The notes: generated by a model from the sequence alone, not told the origin. 36,490 nucleotides of DNA from Planctomycetaceae bacterium (GCA_004556055.1 SFIW01000023.1:1-36490); one strand, 5' to 3'; counted from the first letter of the stretch, positions 7,650 through 19,435 are shown. Numbers and translations are program-made.

Positions 7650-8387
7650 ATGAAATGCTTGTTTCTCGCCGCGGGGTTCGCCACGCGACTATATCCGCTC
7701 ACCCAAAATTTTCCCAAACCTCTCCTGAAAGTCGGAGAAAGGAATATCCTCGATCGACTCGTCGACGATCTGGAGTCGACGCGGCTAATCGACGGGTACT
7801 GCGTCGTCACTAACGCTCGCTTTGTCGATCATTTTCACGAATGGGTGAAGACGCGTCCCGAAAATATCGCCGTCGTCAACGACGGAACGACGACGAATGA
7901 AACGCGACTCGGCGCCGTGCGCGATCTCGCTTTGGGGATCGAATCCCTCAAGATCGACGACGACCTTCTCGTCCTCGCGGGGGACAATCTCCTTGATTTT
8001 AGTTTGAAGGGTTTTCTCGAATACGCCCGTGAAAAGGGAACGAGTTGCGCGATGCGCTACAACGAGCCCGACGTCGAAAAATTGAAGCGGTGCGGAGTCA
8101 TGCAAATCGACGCGCAAGATCGCGTCGTTTCGATGGAAGAGAAACCCCCAAAGCCGCAATCTCATTGGTGCGCGCCCCCGTTTTATTATTATCGACGCGA
8201 AGATCTTCCCCTCGTGGCGACCGCCCTCAAAGAGGGATGCGGAGTCGACGCGCCCGGTTCCTTCCTCGCGTGGCTCGCCGCTCATGTTCCCGTTCACGCA
8301 TATCTTATGCCTGGAAAACGTTTTGACGTCGGAACTCTCGAAAGTTATAATCGTATCCGAGAAATGTTTCAACGCCGCGACGCATGA
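7650..8387 (+). CDS. Sugar-1-phosphate nucleotidyltransferase (RmlA/GCD1-like)
   Basis: Joins a sugar-1-phosphate to an NTP, giving an NDP-sugar and pyrophosphate. ATG 7650 follows AGAGGAG with nine bases between; the product is 245 residues, the short form without a hexapeptide-repeat tail. The signature loop is LAAGFATRLYPLTQNFPKPL (residues 5-24), in which Ala replaces the usual second Gly (GxGTRL). The metal site LAGDNLLDF (about 110-118), the EEKP motif (about 168-171) and the late KRFDVGTLESYNRI all match the NTP_transferase family. Its place 17 bases after a GHMP kinase strongly suggests that it uses that kinase's product. The base (UTP, dTTP, GTP) cannot be told. The next gene starts 13 bases downstream, so the three genes form one operon. 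Confidence 0.92.
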   Translation: MKCLFLAAGFATRLYPLTQNFPKPLLKVGERNILDRLVDDLESTRLIDGYCVVTNARFVDHFHEWVKTRPENIAVVNDGTTTNETRLGAVRDLALGIESLKIDDDLLVLAGDNLLDFSLKGFLEYAREKGTSCAMRYNEPDVEKLKRCGVMQIDAQDRVVSMEEKPPKPQSHWCAPPFYYYRREDLPLVATALKEGCGVDAPGSFLAWLAAHVPVHAYLMPGKRFDVGTLESYNRIREMFQRRDA

Positions 8388-8400
8388 TTCGAGGATTCTT

Positions 8401-11400
8401 ATGAGAAAGACTTCAGTTCGTTACGCTCGGTGGAAGGGCGCTCGCTTCCTTTCCCTTCTCTTCACGCTTCTCCTCCTTTTCCAAGGCGTGCGCGCCCAAG
8501 AGTCGGCTCTTCCCCCCGCGACTCCTGAAGACCTTTCGTCAATCCTCTCCATCCCCTACGTCGCCCCGCAGGAATCGTCCCCCGTTGAAGGCTTTTCCGT
8601 TTACGGCGGCGAGTGGCGCGTCGACTCCGACGGCGTTCTTTCCGCGCCGGGGAACGAGGGCGCCAGGCTAACTTACGACGATCCCCTGTGGAGCAAAGCG
8701 ACGCAAGGCGTCGTCGAGCTCGAACTTCGCTTTCCCAACGCCGCCCCCGGATTCTCCGGCGTTTGCTTCAAAATCTCCGATTCGCAGGTCGGAGCCGACG
8801 CCTTCAACGGCTATGAAATCGGCTTTAACCCCGCCGAAAAACTCATTAATCTGGGAGCGCATCGACATAATTATCAGCAACTCAAGCGTTACGCGTACGA
8901 CGTCCCCGTCGGGCGTTTCTTCAAATTAACGATTCGCTTTGACGCCTCGGGATTCGACTTTTCGATCGACGGAGAAAAAGCGGGCGAATATCGCGAACCG
9001 AATCCGCAACCGAACGATCCCCTCCGCGTCGGAACCTTTGCTCCGCGAATTTGGCAAAATGCGGTCGAGTATCGATCCCTCCGCGTTAAACTCGGCGACG
9101 CTCCATTCCAGGACGTCCCGTTCCTCCCCGCGCAGTCGAGCGACGTCGAAACTCCCGAGACGATGTGCGTCGACGACCTTCCGCCAATTCTCTACGTCGC
9201 GCGTTCCATGCGCGAACGTCCCAACTCCGTCGGAAACGAACTATGGCAATCCCTTCCCAAAGAGCGCGGCGCCGCAATACGTCTTGTCGACCCGAACGCG
9301 CCGGAAGAAGGCGTCAAAACGATCTTCGCCGATCCTGACGGCGCCATTTTCGACATGAACCTTTCATACGACGCAAGAACGATTTATTTCTCCTATCGTC
9401 CCAAGAACTCCGAATACTGGAATATCTGGAAAATCAACGTCGACGGTTCCGGGCTAACCCAAATCACCGAAGGCCCCTTCTTCGACGTCTCCCCCGTCGA
9501 ACTACCCGACGGCGGCCTCGTCTTCGTTTCAAATCGACGTTTCGGACGCACCGTTTGTCAGCCGGGGCCCGCGTCGAACCTCTTCGCAATGAACGCCGAC
9601 GGATCGAATATTCGATGCGTGAGCATGAACACACTGTCGGACTTCACGCCCCAAGTTCTACCCGACGGACGCGTGCTCTTTACTAGATGGGAATATATCG
9701 ACCGAGATTTGACGTATCGCCAATCCCTCTGGACGCAAAATCCCGAAGGAACGCAGTATCAGCTCTTCTACGGCAACACCCAACGCGACTTCGGCTCAAT
9801 CCTACAGGCGCGACCCATTCCCGGCGCCCCCGCGTCGAAAGTTATCGCCGCTTTTACTCCGCATCACGGCTATCCCTGCGGCGCCGTCGGGATTGTCGAC
9901 CGTTCCAAAGGGATCGAGGCGGGAAAAGAGGCCGGCGGCTACCAGTTTTGGTCGACGGAATTCAACGACGTTCAAGACCGTCAGTTCGAATACGCCTATC
10001 GCGATCCCTTTGCGCTCGACGAAGAACGCGCGCTCTGCGCCTTCGGGTCCAGCGGCCCGACCGTCTTTGAAAAGAACGCTCCTCGTTACCGCATTTGGCT
10101 CCTCGACTGCGACGGCAACCGACGCCTGATCTGCGAAGAACCCCAACTTGACGCCTTCTGTCCAATTCCCCTCGTCGAGACGCCGCGTCCCTCGCTTCCC
10201 GCGTCGCGCGTCGTCGATTCAAACCTGCGCAAAAAGCTCCGCCCGACCCTCCAACCGCGCGAACTCTACGCCGGACTGAGAAAAACGGACTCCCTTGAAG
10301 CGCACGACGACTATTACGCGCTCGTCGACGCCGTCCAAAAAGACGACAAAATCGTCGACGCCTTCGGAATCCCCGAGCGTCAAAACCTCCTAGACGGCGA
10401 TCCCGTCGGACAGGTCGTTCTCGCCGACGTCTATCAAGGGCTCGAGCCGACTGTAAAGCGTGGTACGATCAAGACGATCCGCATAATGGAGCAGATTCGA
10501 AAAACCGAAGAACTCTACAACCGCGCGTTCGACCAGTCCCCGTCGATGGGCGTCGCGACATATTACGCGAAAAGATGTTGGGGCGACGTTCCCGTCGAAG
10601 AGGACGGCTCCGCGAACTTCTTTGTCCCCGCGCTGCGCGAAATCTACTTTCAAGCGCTCGACGCCCAGGGACGCGAAGTCCAACGGATGACAAGCGCCGT
10701 TCAATTCATGCCGGGGGAATCGATCGGATGCGTCGGATGTCATGAAGATCGGGACTCCATCCCCGCGACCGCCCAAGACGCAAGTCGCCGACCTATCGCC
10801 GGACTTCGCGCCCCTGACGTTCCCAAAATTCCTGACTTTATATACGCCGCGCACGCCGAACGCGCTCGACGGGGGTTAAATCCAACTCTTGACGCGGGCG
10901 TTCTCGACTACCAGTCCCTCGTTCAGCCCGTTCTTGATAAATATTGTCTCTCTTGTCACGATAGTCCAGACCCCGCGGGGGGATGCGATCTTTCCGGAGA
11001 TATGACGCGATTCTTCTGCATGTCGTATGAGTCGCTTCTTTTACGCTCCCGGTCTTACCGTCAAGAAGATATGCTCACAGGAGAAATGCTCGACAGTCAA
11101 AAAGAACTTGGAAAGCCTCTCGTTCAATTCTATTGGCTTCTGTGGACGTCGTCGGGAATCCATCAGCCGTATTCCTCGGGAACCTACGCGAGTCGTCTCC
11201 CCGATTATTTCGACGAATCGCACTGCAAGGCGAAAGTCGACCCGCAATCCATGGCGCGAATAATCCTCTGGCTCGATTCCAACGCGATTTATCAGGGAAC
11301 CTACGCCCATGCGCGTCCCAACTCGCCCGGTCGGCGCGACCGCTGGGGAACGCTCGACGGCGACGGATTCGCTCCTTGGTTCAAAGACGATTTCCTGCCC

Positions 11401-11748
11401 GTCTATGCTGAAAAGTGTCAATCTTGCCATCAACGCATCGAAGGAGGAAACGACGACCTTCGCGTCGCTTCAGCGAATCCCAACACCGACTGGACGGGCC
11501 GATTCGCCTGGATTAATCTCACGCGTCCGGAGATGAGCGCCGCCCTCCTCGCCCACTTGCCTAAAGCGGAGGGAGGACGGGGAATCTCGACGAATCAGGA
11601 TCCGCATAATCCAGCTTATATCTTTTCCAGTAAAGAAGATAAGAACTGGGAGCAAATGCTTCGCGCAATTGAACGCGGTCGCGACGACGCCCTTGCGCGC
11701 CCCGAAGCCGACCAGCCGGGATTCCGCAACGCGCGCCCCGAGCCGTAA
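8401..11748 (+). CDS. Secreted multi-domain protein with HZS-alpha-like domain and three CXXCH haem motifs
   Basis: A 1115-residue exported protein of a type common in planctomycetes. ATG 8401 follows GAGG by six bases. A signal peptide (residues 1-32) ends at GVRA. Next come a jelly-roll/LamG- or DUF1080-like domain (about 60-235), a TolB/PD40-type beta-propeller (about 300-560; for example WNIWKINVDGSGLTQITEG) and a hydrazine-synthase alpha-like region (about 690-800; VPVEEDGSANFFVPA, PGESIGCVGCHED). The three covalent haem c motifs are CVGCH (777-781), CLSCH (849-853) and CQSCH (1006-1010). The protein is therefore probably a periplasmic redox or carbohydrate-associated protein. Hydrazine synthesis is not implied, since only the alpha-like part is present without partner subunits. 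Why it follows a sugar kinase and nucleotidyltransferase is unclear. Transcription ends at the hairpin near 11800-11828. Confidence 0.85.
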   Translation: MRKTSVRYARWKGARFLSLLFTLLLLFQGVRAQESALPPATPEDLSSILSIPYVAPQESSPVEGFSVYGGEWRVDSDGVLSAPGNEGARLTYDDPLWSKATQGVVELELRFPNAAPGFSGVCFKISDSQVGADAFNGYEIGFNPAEKLINLGAHRHNYQQLKRYAYDVPVGRFFKLTIRFDASGFDFSIDGEKAGEYREPNPQPNDPLRVGTFAPRIWQNAVEYRSLRVKLGDAPFQDVPFLPAQSSDVETPETMCVDDLPPILYVARSMRERPNSVGNELWQSLPKERGAAIRLVDPNAPEEGVKTIFADPDGAIFDMNLSYDARTIYFSYRPKNSEYWNIWKINVDGSGLTQITEGPFFDVSPVELPDGGLVFVSNRRFGRTVCQPGPASNLFAMNADGSNIRCVSMNTLSDFTPQVLPDGRVLFTRWEYIDRDLTYRQSLWTQNPEGTQYQLFYGNTQRDFGSILQARPIPGAPASKVIAAFTPHHGYPCGAVGIVDRSKGIEAGKEAGGYQFWSTEFNDVQDRQFEYAYRDPFALDEERALCAFGSSGPTVFEKNAPRYRIWLLDCDGNRRLICEEPQLDAFCPIPLVETPRPSLPASRVVDSNLRKKLRPTLQPRELYAGLRKTDSLEAHDDYYALVDAVQKDDKIVDAFGIPERQNLLDGDPVGQVVLADVYQGLEPTVKRGTIKTIRIMEQIRKTEELYNRAFDQSPSMGVATYYAKRCWGDVPVEEDGSANFFVPALREIYFQALDAQGREVQRMTSAVQFMPGESIGCVGCHEDRDSIPATAQDASRRPIAGLRAPDVPKIPDFIYAAHAERARRGLNPTLDAGVLDYQSLVQPVLDKYCLSCHDSPDPAGGCDLSGDMTRFFCMSYESLLLRSRSYRQEDMLTGEMLDSQKELGKPLVQFYWLLWTSSGIHQPYSSGTYASRLPDYFDESHCKAKVDPQSMARIILWLDSNAIYQGTYAHARPNSPGRRDRWGTLDGDGFAPWFKDDFLPVYAEKCQSCHQRIEGGNDDLRVASANPNTDWTGRFAWINLTRPEMSAALLAHLPKAEGGRGISTNQDPHNPAYIFSSKEDKNWEQMLRAIERGRDDALARPEADQPGFRNARPEP

Positions 11749-11795
11749 TTTTCCCCCGCGCGAGCGTCCTTTCGCGCAGACTTTATCCAAGAAAT

Positions 11796-11834
11796 AAAAA
11801 AGACGGCGATCTCAAAAATCGTCGTCTTTCTTTC
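11796..11834. terminator. Bidirectional terminator between the kinase operon and alaS
   Basis: An 11-bp stem (AAGACGGCGAT, 11800-11810, with ATCGTCGTCTT, 11818-11828; one G-T pair) with a 7-base loop. On the minus strand it is followed by six T (for alaS); on the plus strand by TTTCTTTC (for the operon ending at 11748). Confidence 0.85.
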
Positions 11835-11851
11835 ATTAAGGAGCGTTAAAC

Positions 11852-14473
<2,622 letters not shown>

Positions 14474-14566
14474 TCTTTTTTCCGACTAAATATATCCAAA
14501 TTTCATCCGGTTGATAACCAACCGCTTCGAGATTATAAGGAAAGCGTCCGCGGAACGGAGGCGCCG

Positions 14567-16327
14567 TTAATTCTTCTTAGAGGCGTAGAAACGCGCGTTC
14601 GTCTTGCGTTCGTCCTTCAACGCTTCGGCAAGTTGAGAGGCGACTTCGTCGACCGAAACGAGCGTCGATTCGGAATCCCAACGCCACTTGACTTCAACTT
14701 TGCCTTCCGCAAGGCTCTTGCCGATCGTAATACGCACGGGGAATCCGATGAGGTCTGCGTCCTTGAATTTGACGCCGGGACGTTGGTCGCGATCGTCGAG
14801 AATAACGTCGACGCCCGCTTCTTCGAGCTGCGCGACGATCTTCTCCGCCGCCGCGACGCTCGCTTCGTCCGTCGCCTTGACGGGGCAGACGCATACTTCG
14901 TACGGGGCGAGAGGGACAGGCCAAATAATGCCCGCGTCGTCGTGACTCGTTTCGGCAAGCCCCGCGATGATGCGGCTTACGCCAATGCCGTAGCATCCCA
15001 TGATGATGGTTTGCTGAGCGAGGTTGGCGTCAAGGAACTTCGCGTTGAGCGCTTCGGTGTACTTCGTGCCGAGTTTGAAGACGTGTCCGACTTCGATGGC
15101 GTTTTCCATCGAGAGGGGCTCGCCGCAGTGTGGGCACGGATCGCCGACGAGGGCGTTGCGCACGTCGCCAAAGACGTCGACGGTGAAATCGCGGTCAAGA
15201 TTGACGTTGACGAGATGCGTCTCCGCCTTATTGGCGCCGACGATAAAGTTCGCCATCTCTTTGATCGTAGGATCGGCGACGATCTTCACCTTTTCTTTGA
15301 GTCCAACGGGACCGGCAAAACCGACGGGCGCGCCGGTGACGCGTTCAATCGTCTTCTCATCGGCGAGCTCAACTTTCTCGGCTCCGAGGAGGCGGCGAAG
15401 TTTATTTTCGTTGACGTCGCAATCGCCGCGAACAAGGACGGCGACGGGGGTTCCGTCGACATTGTAGATCAGCGTCTTGACGACCTTCTTGGGCTTCGCC
15501 TTCAGGAACGCGCAGACTTGTTCGATCGTGTGCGCGCCGGGGGTGGCCAATTCCGCTACGTCTTTGAGGACGACGTCGGCGGGAAGCGCATATTCTTTTT
15601 CGCCAATTTCCGCCTTTTCAACGTTGGCGGCGTAACGGCATTTCGGGCAGTAAACGACGTCGTCTTCGCCGTTCGCGGAGGGGATCATGAATTCGTGGGA
15701 CGCGTCGCCGCCGATCGGGCCCGACTCCGCTTCCACGGGAAGGTAGGGCACGCCGCAACGTTCGAAAATCTTGCAATACGCGTCGTACATTTTCTTGTAC
15801 GTCTCGTTGAGAGACTCTAGATTCGTATGGAAGCTGTACGCGTCCTTCATCGTGAATTCGCTCGTACGAAGCACGCCAAACTTCGGACGTTCCTCATTGC
15901 GGAACTTCGTCTGAATCTGATAGAGCGTCAGCGGGAGCTGACGATAGCTCGAAACGTACTGAGAAACGAGGCTCGTGATCTCCTCTTCGTGCGTCGGGCA
16001 GAAGACGACGGGAGTTTTAGCGCCGCCGCGAACAAGAGTCGACTTAATCAGGACGTTGCCGAACGCCTCGACGCGGTTCGTTTGTTCATAAAGAGACTGC
16101 GGACACAACGCCGTCATAAAGAGCTCGACCGCGCCGCTTTTATTCATTTCGTCGCGCACAATATTGATCGCCTTGTGAAGCGAGCGCCAACCGAGCGGAA
16201 GATAAGCGTACGCTCCCGCCATAACCTGAGAAATCATACCCGCGCGGAGCATGAAAATATGGCTTGGAATCTCTGCCCCGTTCGGGGTTTCCTTCATCGT
16301 TGGAATAAGTGTTTGCGACCATTTCAT
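14567..16327 (-). CDS. proS: Proline--tRNA ligase, bacterial type
   Basis: Charges tRNA-Pro. I choose ATG 16327 (MKWSQTLIPTMKE, 586 residues), where bacterial ProS proteins normally begin, and GAGAG lies eight bases upstream; an upstream in-frame TTG at 16402 adds 25 unconserved residues. Class II motifs are visible: motif 1 around LPLGWRSLHKAINIVRDEM, motif 2 RNEERPKFGVLRTSEFTMKD, motif 3 GCYGIGVSRIIAG. The editing insertion (YbaK-like, about residues 230-390) is present, which identifies the bacterial, E. coli-like form able to clear mischarged Ala-tRNA-Pro. Two CxxC pairs (CPKC, CPHC) lie in and after the insertion. alaS follows downstream on the same strand. Confidence 0.97.
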   Translation of the reverse strand: MKWSQTLIPTMKETPNGAEIPSHIFMLRAGMISQVMAGAYAYLPLGWRSLHKAINIVRDEMNKSGAVELFMTALCPQSLYEQTNRVEAFGNVLIKSTLVRGGAKTPVVFCPTHEEEITSLVSQYVSSYRQLPLTLYQIQTKFRNEERPKFGVLRTSEFTMKDAYSFHTNLESLNETYKKMYDAYCKIFERCGVPYLPVEAESGPIGGDASHEFMIPSANGEDDVVYCPKCRYAANVEKAEIGEKEYALPADVVLKDVAELATPGAHTIEQVCAFLKAKPKKVVKTLIYNVDGTPVAVLVRGDCDVNENKLRRLLGAEKVELADEKTIERVTGAPVGFAGPVGLKEKVKIVADPTIKEMANFIVGANKAETHLVNVNLDRDFTVDVFGDVRNALVGDPCPHCGEPLSMENAIEVGHVFKLGTKYTEALNAKFLDANLAQQTIIMGCYGIGVSRIIAGLAETSHDDAGIIWPVPLAPYEVCVCPVKATDEASVAAAEKIVAQLEEAGVDVILDDRDQRPGVKFKDADLIGFPVRITIGKSLAEGKVEVKWRWDSESTLVSVDEVASQLAEALKDERKTNARFYASKKN

Positions 16328-16470
16328 AGTGACGTCTCTCAATCGATCATGTGTAAAAGGAACCGGTGCGTCGTCCCGCCGAGGATCAGCGAAATCCGAC
16401 AATATATTATATTAACGACTTTTTTCTTTCCTAGGGGATTTGTCAAGGCTAGCTTGTCAAAAAGGAGCCG

Positions 16471-16509
16471 AAAAATAAAAAACGACGCTTTCAGAACGAA
16501 AACGTCGTT
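16471..16509 (-). terminator. Terminator of the glycine/aspartate-repeat protein gene
   Basis: On the minus strand, AACGACG (16509-16503) pairs with CGTCGTT (16487-16481), extended by an inner TTTC/GAAA stem, followed by a T-rich tail (TTTTTTATTTTT). It lies 24 bases after the stop at 16533. Confidence 0.85.
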
Positions 16510-16532
16510 AATCTTACTACCCTAGCGCGAAA

Positions 16533-19343
16533 TCAAAGCATACGACCGCCAAAGATTCCCAATCCGCGGAATCCGCCTTCGTTCGCGGACGGATTGAAAG
16601 CGTTGTTACCGCTGCTCGTCGCGTGCGGAGTCGTGTCGTAAAGGGGAGGCGGAGCCGCCATCGTGCGAATCGACGCCGGCTGAACGGGCATCCCCTTGCT
16701 CGTCACGATCTGACGCTGAGGCGCCGTCGTTTGTTGACGCGCCGCGTCGCCGGATTCTTGCTTATCGCTCGTCGCCTCATCTGGCGCCGGTCGATCGACC
16801 ACCATGCCCGTGACGTTCCCGCGCTGAGTGATCGCGTTGTTTTGAATACGACGACCGTAGTTGTCGGAGCCGCCGTAGGAGTCCTTGCCGCCATGATCGA
16901 TCACGAAGCTAAAGTTCGCGCCGCAATTTGAAGGCGCGTGGTACGAAATACTCGGCGCCGCATAACCTTGATAAGAGCCGTTGTACGCGTCGTCGCCGCG
17001 ATAATTCATCAACACGCCGATACTTCCTTCTGCGCCCGAACCTTGCGTGATGCCTCCCGTCGCTTCGAAAGAGTCGTCTCCTCCAAAATCGACGAGGAAC
17101 CCCGCGCCAAGATCCCAGCCCATGCCGACGCCCATAATCGTTCCCCCATAGACGTCGTTACCCGCGTCGTCAAAGAGGTATCCGATCGCGTAGTGGCAAC
17201 CAAAACCGGCGCCGAAACGCTGCCAACGCGCTTCGCGACGCGCCGTGCCGTCGTACATCGTCGACGTCGCCGCATAACGAACGTCGTTTCCGGAGAAGTC
17301 GCGCGCAATACCCACGCCCATCCAATATCCGCCGCCATGACCAAAGTAATCGTACTCGTAAGCGTCGTCTCCGGCGCCGTCAAGGAGCATGCCGATACCG
17401 CCGCACGCGACCCGACGAATCCCCGCGCCGACTCCTTGTCCCCAGCCGTCGTAACCGGGATGTTCGGGATACGAATCGAAGTAATAACCGCCGACGTAAT
17501 AATGATCGTCGCCGTCGCGATCCGCGATAACGCCAAAACCGCCCGGTCCGCCGACGCCTTGCGCAAATAACGCGCCGCGATAGTCGTCGCTACCGCCGCG
17601 ATCGATCAAGACGCCGAATCCGCAAATCGCCGTGCCCTGTTCGCGCAGGAAGCCGACGTAACGATCGTTGCCGTTCTCATTAATAAGGAGACCGTAACCG
17701 GCGATCGAGCTTCCTTGGCATACGTCTTTAGCGAGATAAGAATCGTCGCCGCCGTCGTCGTACCAAACGGAAACGCCAAGGATCGCGCCGCCCTGAATCG
17801 CAACGTTCTGTCCGACATACTCGTCGCGCCCCATACCTAAGTCGATCACCGTCAACAAGGGACGATTCAAAACGCACGAACCTTCGCGGTAGACGTCGTC
17901 GCCGCCCAAATCGAGAATACAGCACGCGTCGGGATATTTGTCGAGATCCCAAACGGTTCGCGATTTCGGTCCGATGAGAATATCGCCGGCTTCGCAGGAA
18001 ATAATGCCAACTTCCTGATTGTCGCCGATACGAACTTTTTGGAGGGAATCAAAATCAATATTCGCTAATTGCTTGAGCGTCTCAGGATGCAAAACGGAAA
18101 GAATAGACTCGCCTGCTTCGTATAATTCGCTCTTATTGATCTTCTCCATGCAATCGATCAAATACATCGCGCGACCGCGCATTTCGACGGTATGACCGCT
18201 ACGAACCTGAGCGCAGAAGATTTTGTGCGACTCGTTCATGATCGCCGCCAACTCGTTCTTATTAAGCGGAGCCAACGCTTTCGCATGATGACTCGACGCC
18301 TCGACTAGCATGGTTTTAAGAATGTCAATCGCGTCGATCGGGGATTTGGCGACCTTAGGAAGAAGCTTATTCTGACGCACGGGGACGTCGGTCAAGACTC
18401 TCGCGTAACGCGAACCGACGATAATATCTTCATTGCTTCCGAAGAAACATTGAGCGAAGAGATTAGACGCGCGTTCCGCTTCGTCAACGCTGCGAAGAGG
18501 ATCTTGATAAAGTTTTTCATACCACTTCAAACGGCAACGGGAATTCAGTTCGTTTCCAGTCTGAAGACTGTTAGTTCGTCGACGAATACTCGCGTTGTAA
18601 ATCTTCCAACGTTCGTACAGTTCCGCGCCGCCCATCTTTTTAAGATTGGCAAGCATGTCGTTCGTCATTTCACTAACAGCTTTTTCCGCGACAGGCGAAC
18701 GCCAAGACTTCGCTTCATGACGAACCTGCGCCGTTTCTTCTTCCGTCAGCGTGTCTTCATGAGTTTGAGCGGCTTTAACGTCCGCCTCGGAGACGTCGCC
18801 TTCGGGAATTTTCACAACGGCGTCAGGCGCGTCTTCATTATCGTTCCCAAGATGTAATTCGTCGCCTGGAGTCGACTCGGCAACCTCTTTCACCTCTTCG
18901 GTAACAGGCGTAGGTTCAGTCGTCTGAGGATCAGAAATCGAAGAGGGAACGTCGGCGCTATGCTCAGAAACAGCTTCGCCTAACGTATTGGAGCCGTCTT
19001 CTTCCAGAACAACGTCTTCAAGAGGCTCGACGCTTTCCGCAGAGCTCGTCGACGTAGCGGCTTTTTGTAACTCCAAAGTCGTTAAATTCGAGCCGTTCAA
19101 TTCATTAAACGACGTTTCGTTGCGACGCGCGCGTTTCGTGTTCCTCGAAGAATCTCTAAAATCAGAACTCGCCGCATTAAGAAGCGGACGAAGGATTCCG
19201 GGCGTTCCTTCGCGAAAAACGGACTGCGCCGCCGAGTTTGGGCGAATCTTAACGTTGGAATCAGCGCGCGCAACTCCCGACAACAAAAGCGTTCCCAACG
19301 CGACGCTTGTCAACGCGCAACTAAAAAAGCGCTTACTCAACAT
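16533..19343 (-). CDS. Large exported protein with about 12 Gly/Asp-rich repeats
   Basis: A 936-residue protein starting at ATG 19343 (weak ribosome site), with a signal peptide (residues 1-28, ending GVARA). Residues ~30-210 are Glu/Ser/Thr-rich and probably disordered. Residues ~215-470 form a mostly helical domain I cannot name. Residues ~474-831 hold about twelve units of some 22-45 residues built on G(V/L)LIDxGGDDxYxG..QG....G.G. Examples are VLIDRGGSDDYRG and FLVDFGGDDSFEATGG. The regular Asp/Gly turns recall calcium-binding beta-rolls, but the pattern is not the RTX nonapeptide GGxGxDxLx. The C-terminus is Gln/Thr/Ala/Pro-rich. It is probably a secreted or cell-surface structural protein; function unknown. 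It is divergent from the poly-Asn protein at 20075, across a long intergenic region. Confidence 0.85.
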   Translation of the reverse strand: MLSKRFFSCALTSVALGTLLLSGVARADSNVKIRPNSAAQSVFREGTPGILRPLLNAASSDFRDSSRNTKRARRNETSFNELNGSNLTTLELQKAATSTSSAESVEPLEDVVLEEDGSNTLGEAVSEHSADVPSSISDPQTTEPTPVTEEVKEVAESTPGDELHLGNDNEDAPDAVVKIPEGDVSEADVKAAQTHEDTLTEEETAQVRHEAKSWRSPVAEKAVSEMTNDMLANLKKMGGAELYERWKIYNASIRRRTNSLQTGNELNSRCRLKWYEKLYQDPLRSVDEAERASNLFAQCFFGSNEDIIVGSRYARVLTDVPVRQNKLLPKVAKSPIDAIDILKTMLVEASSHHAKALAPLNKNELAAIMNESHKIFCAQVRSGHTVEMRGRAMYLIDCMEKINKSELYEAGESILSVLHPETLKQLANIDFDSLQKVRIGDNQEVGIISCEAGDILIGPKSRTVWDLDKYPDACCILDLGGDDVYREGSCVLNRPLLTVIDLGMGRDEYVGQNVAIQGGAILGVSVWYDDGGDDSYLAKDVCQGSSIAGYGLLINENGNDRYVGFLREQGTAICGFGVLIDRGGSDDYRGALFAQGVGGPGGFGVIADRDGDDHYYVGGYYFDSYPEHPGYDGWGQGVGAGIRRVACGGIGMLLDGAGDDAYEYDYFGHGGGYWMGVGIARDFSGNDVRYAATSTMYDGTARREARWQRFGAGFGCHYAIGYLFDDAGNDVYGGTIMGVGMGWDLGAGFLVDFGGDDSFEATGGITQGSGAEGSIGVLMNYRGDDAYNGSYQGYAAPSISYHAPSNCGANFSFVIDHGGKDSYGGSDNYGRRIQNNAITQRGNVTGMVVDRPAPDEATSDKQESGDAARQQTTAPQRQIVTSKGMPVQPASIRTMAAPPPLYDTTPHATSSGNNAFNPSANEGGFRGLGIFGGRML
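16852..17925 (-). repeat. Coding tandem repeats (GGDDxY units)
   Basis: About twelve degenerate protein repeats within the gene at 16533-19343. The constant core is hydrophobic-hydrophobic-D-x-x-G-x-D-x-Y, followed by a Gly-rich turn and often QG. Units differ in length, the longest carrying Tyr/Pro/Trp-rich insertions (for example near PEHPGYDGWGQGVGAG). The DNA copies are too diverged to be recent duplications. Confidence 0.8.
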
Positions 19344-19405
19344 GACTCAAATATCTCATTATTTCTCAAGCAAGGCGTCGTCAAAACGCGTCGCCTTGCG
19401 TACGT

Positions 19406-19435
19406 CCTATAGACGTTGTTTATATAAATAGCCAA
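19406..19435 (-). promoter_or_regulatory. Weak promoter candidate for the repeat-protein gene
   Basis: On the minus strand, TTGGCT (19435-19430), an 18-base spacer and TATAGG (19411-19406). The short leader that follows would begin with the hairpin at about 19372-19399 (GCAAGGCG/CGCCTTGC). Confidence 0.3.

Noticed and set aside
8401..11748. Reading the HZS-alpha-like protein as evidence of anammox
   Set aside because: Only an alpha-like domain is present, with no beta or gamma subunit or hydrazine dehydrogenase nearby. The domain is widespread in secreted planctomycete proteins.
16852..17925. The repeats as an RTX toxin
   Set aside because: The nonapeptide GGxGxDxLx is absent, unit length is 22-45 residues, and no type I secretion genes are adjacent.
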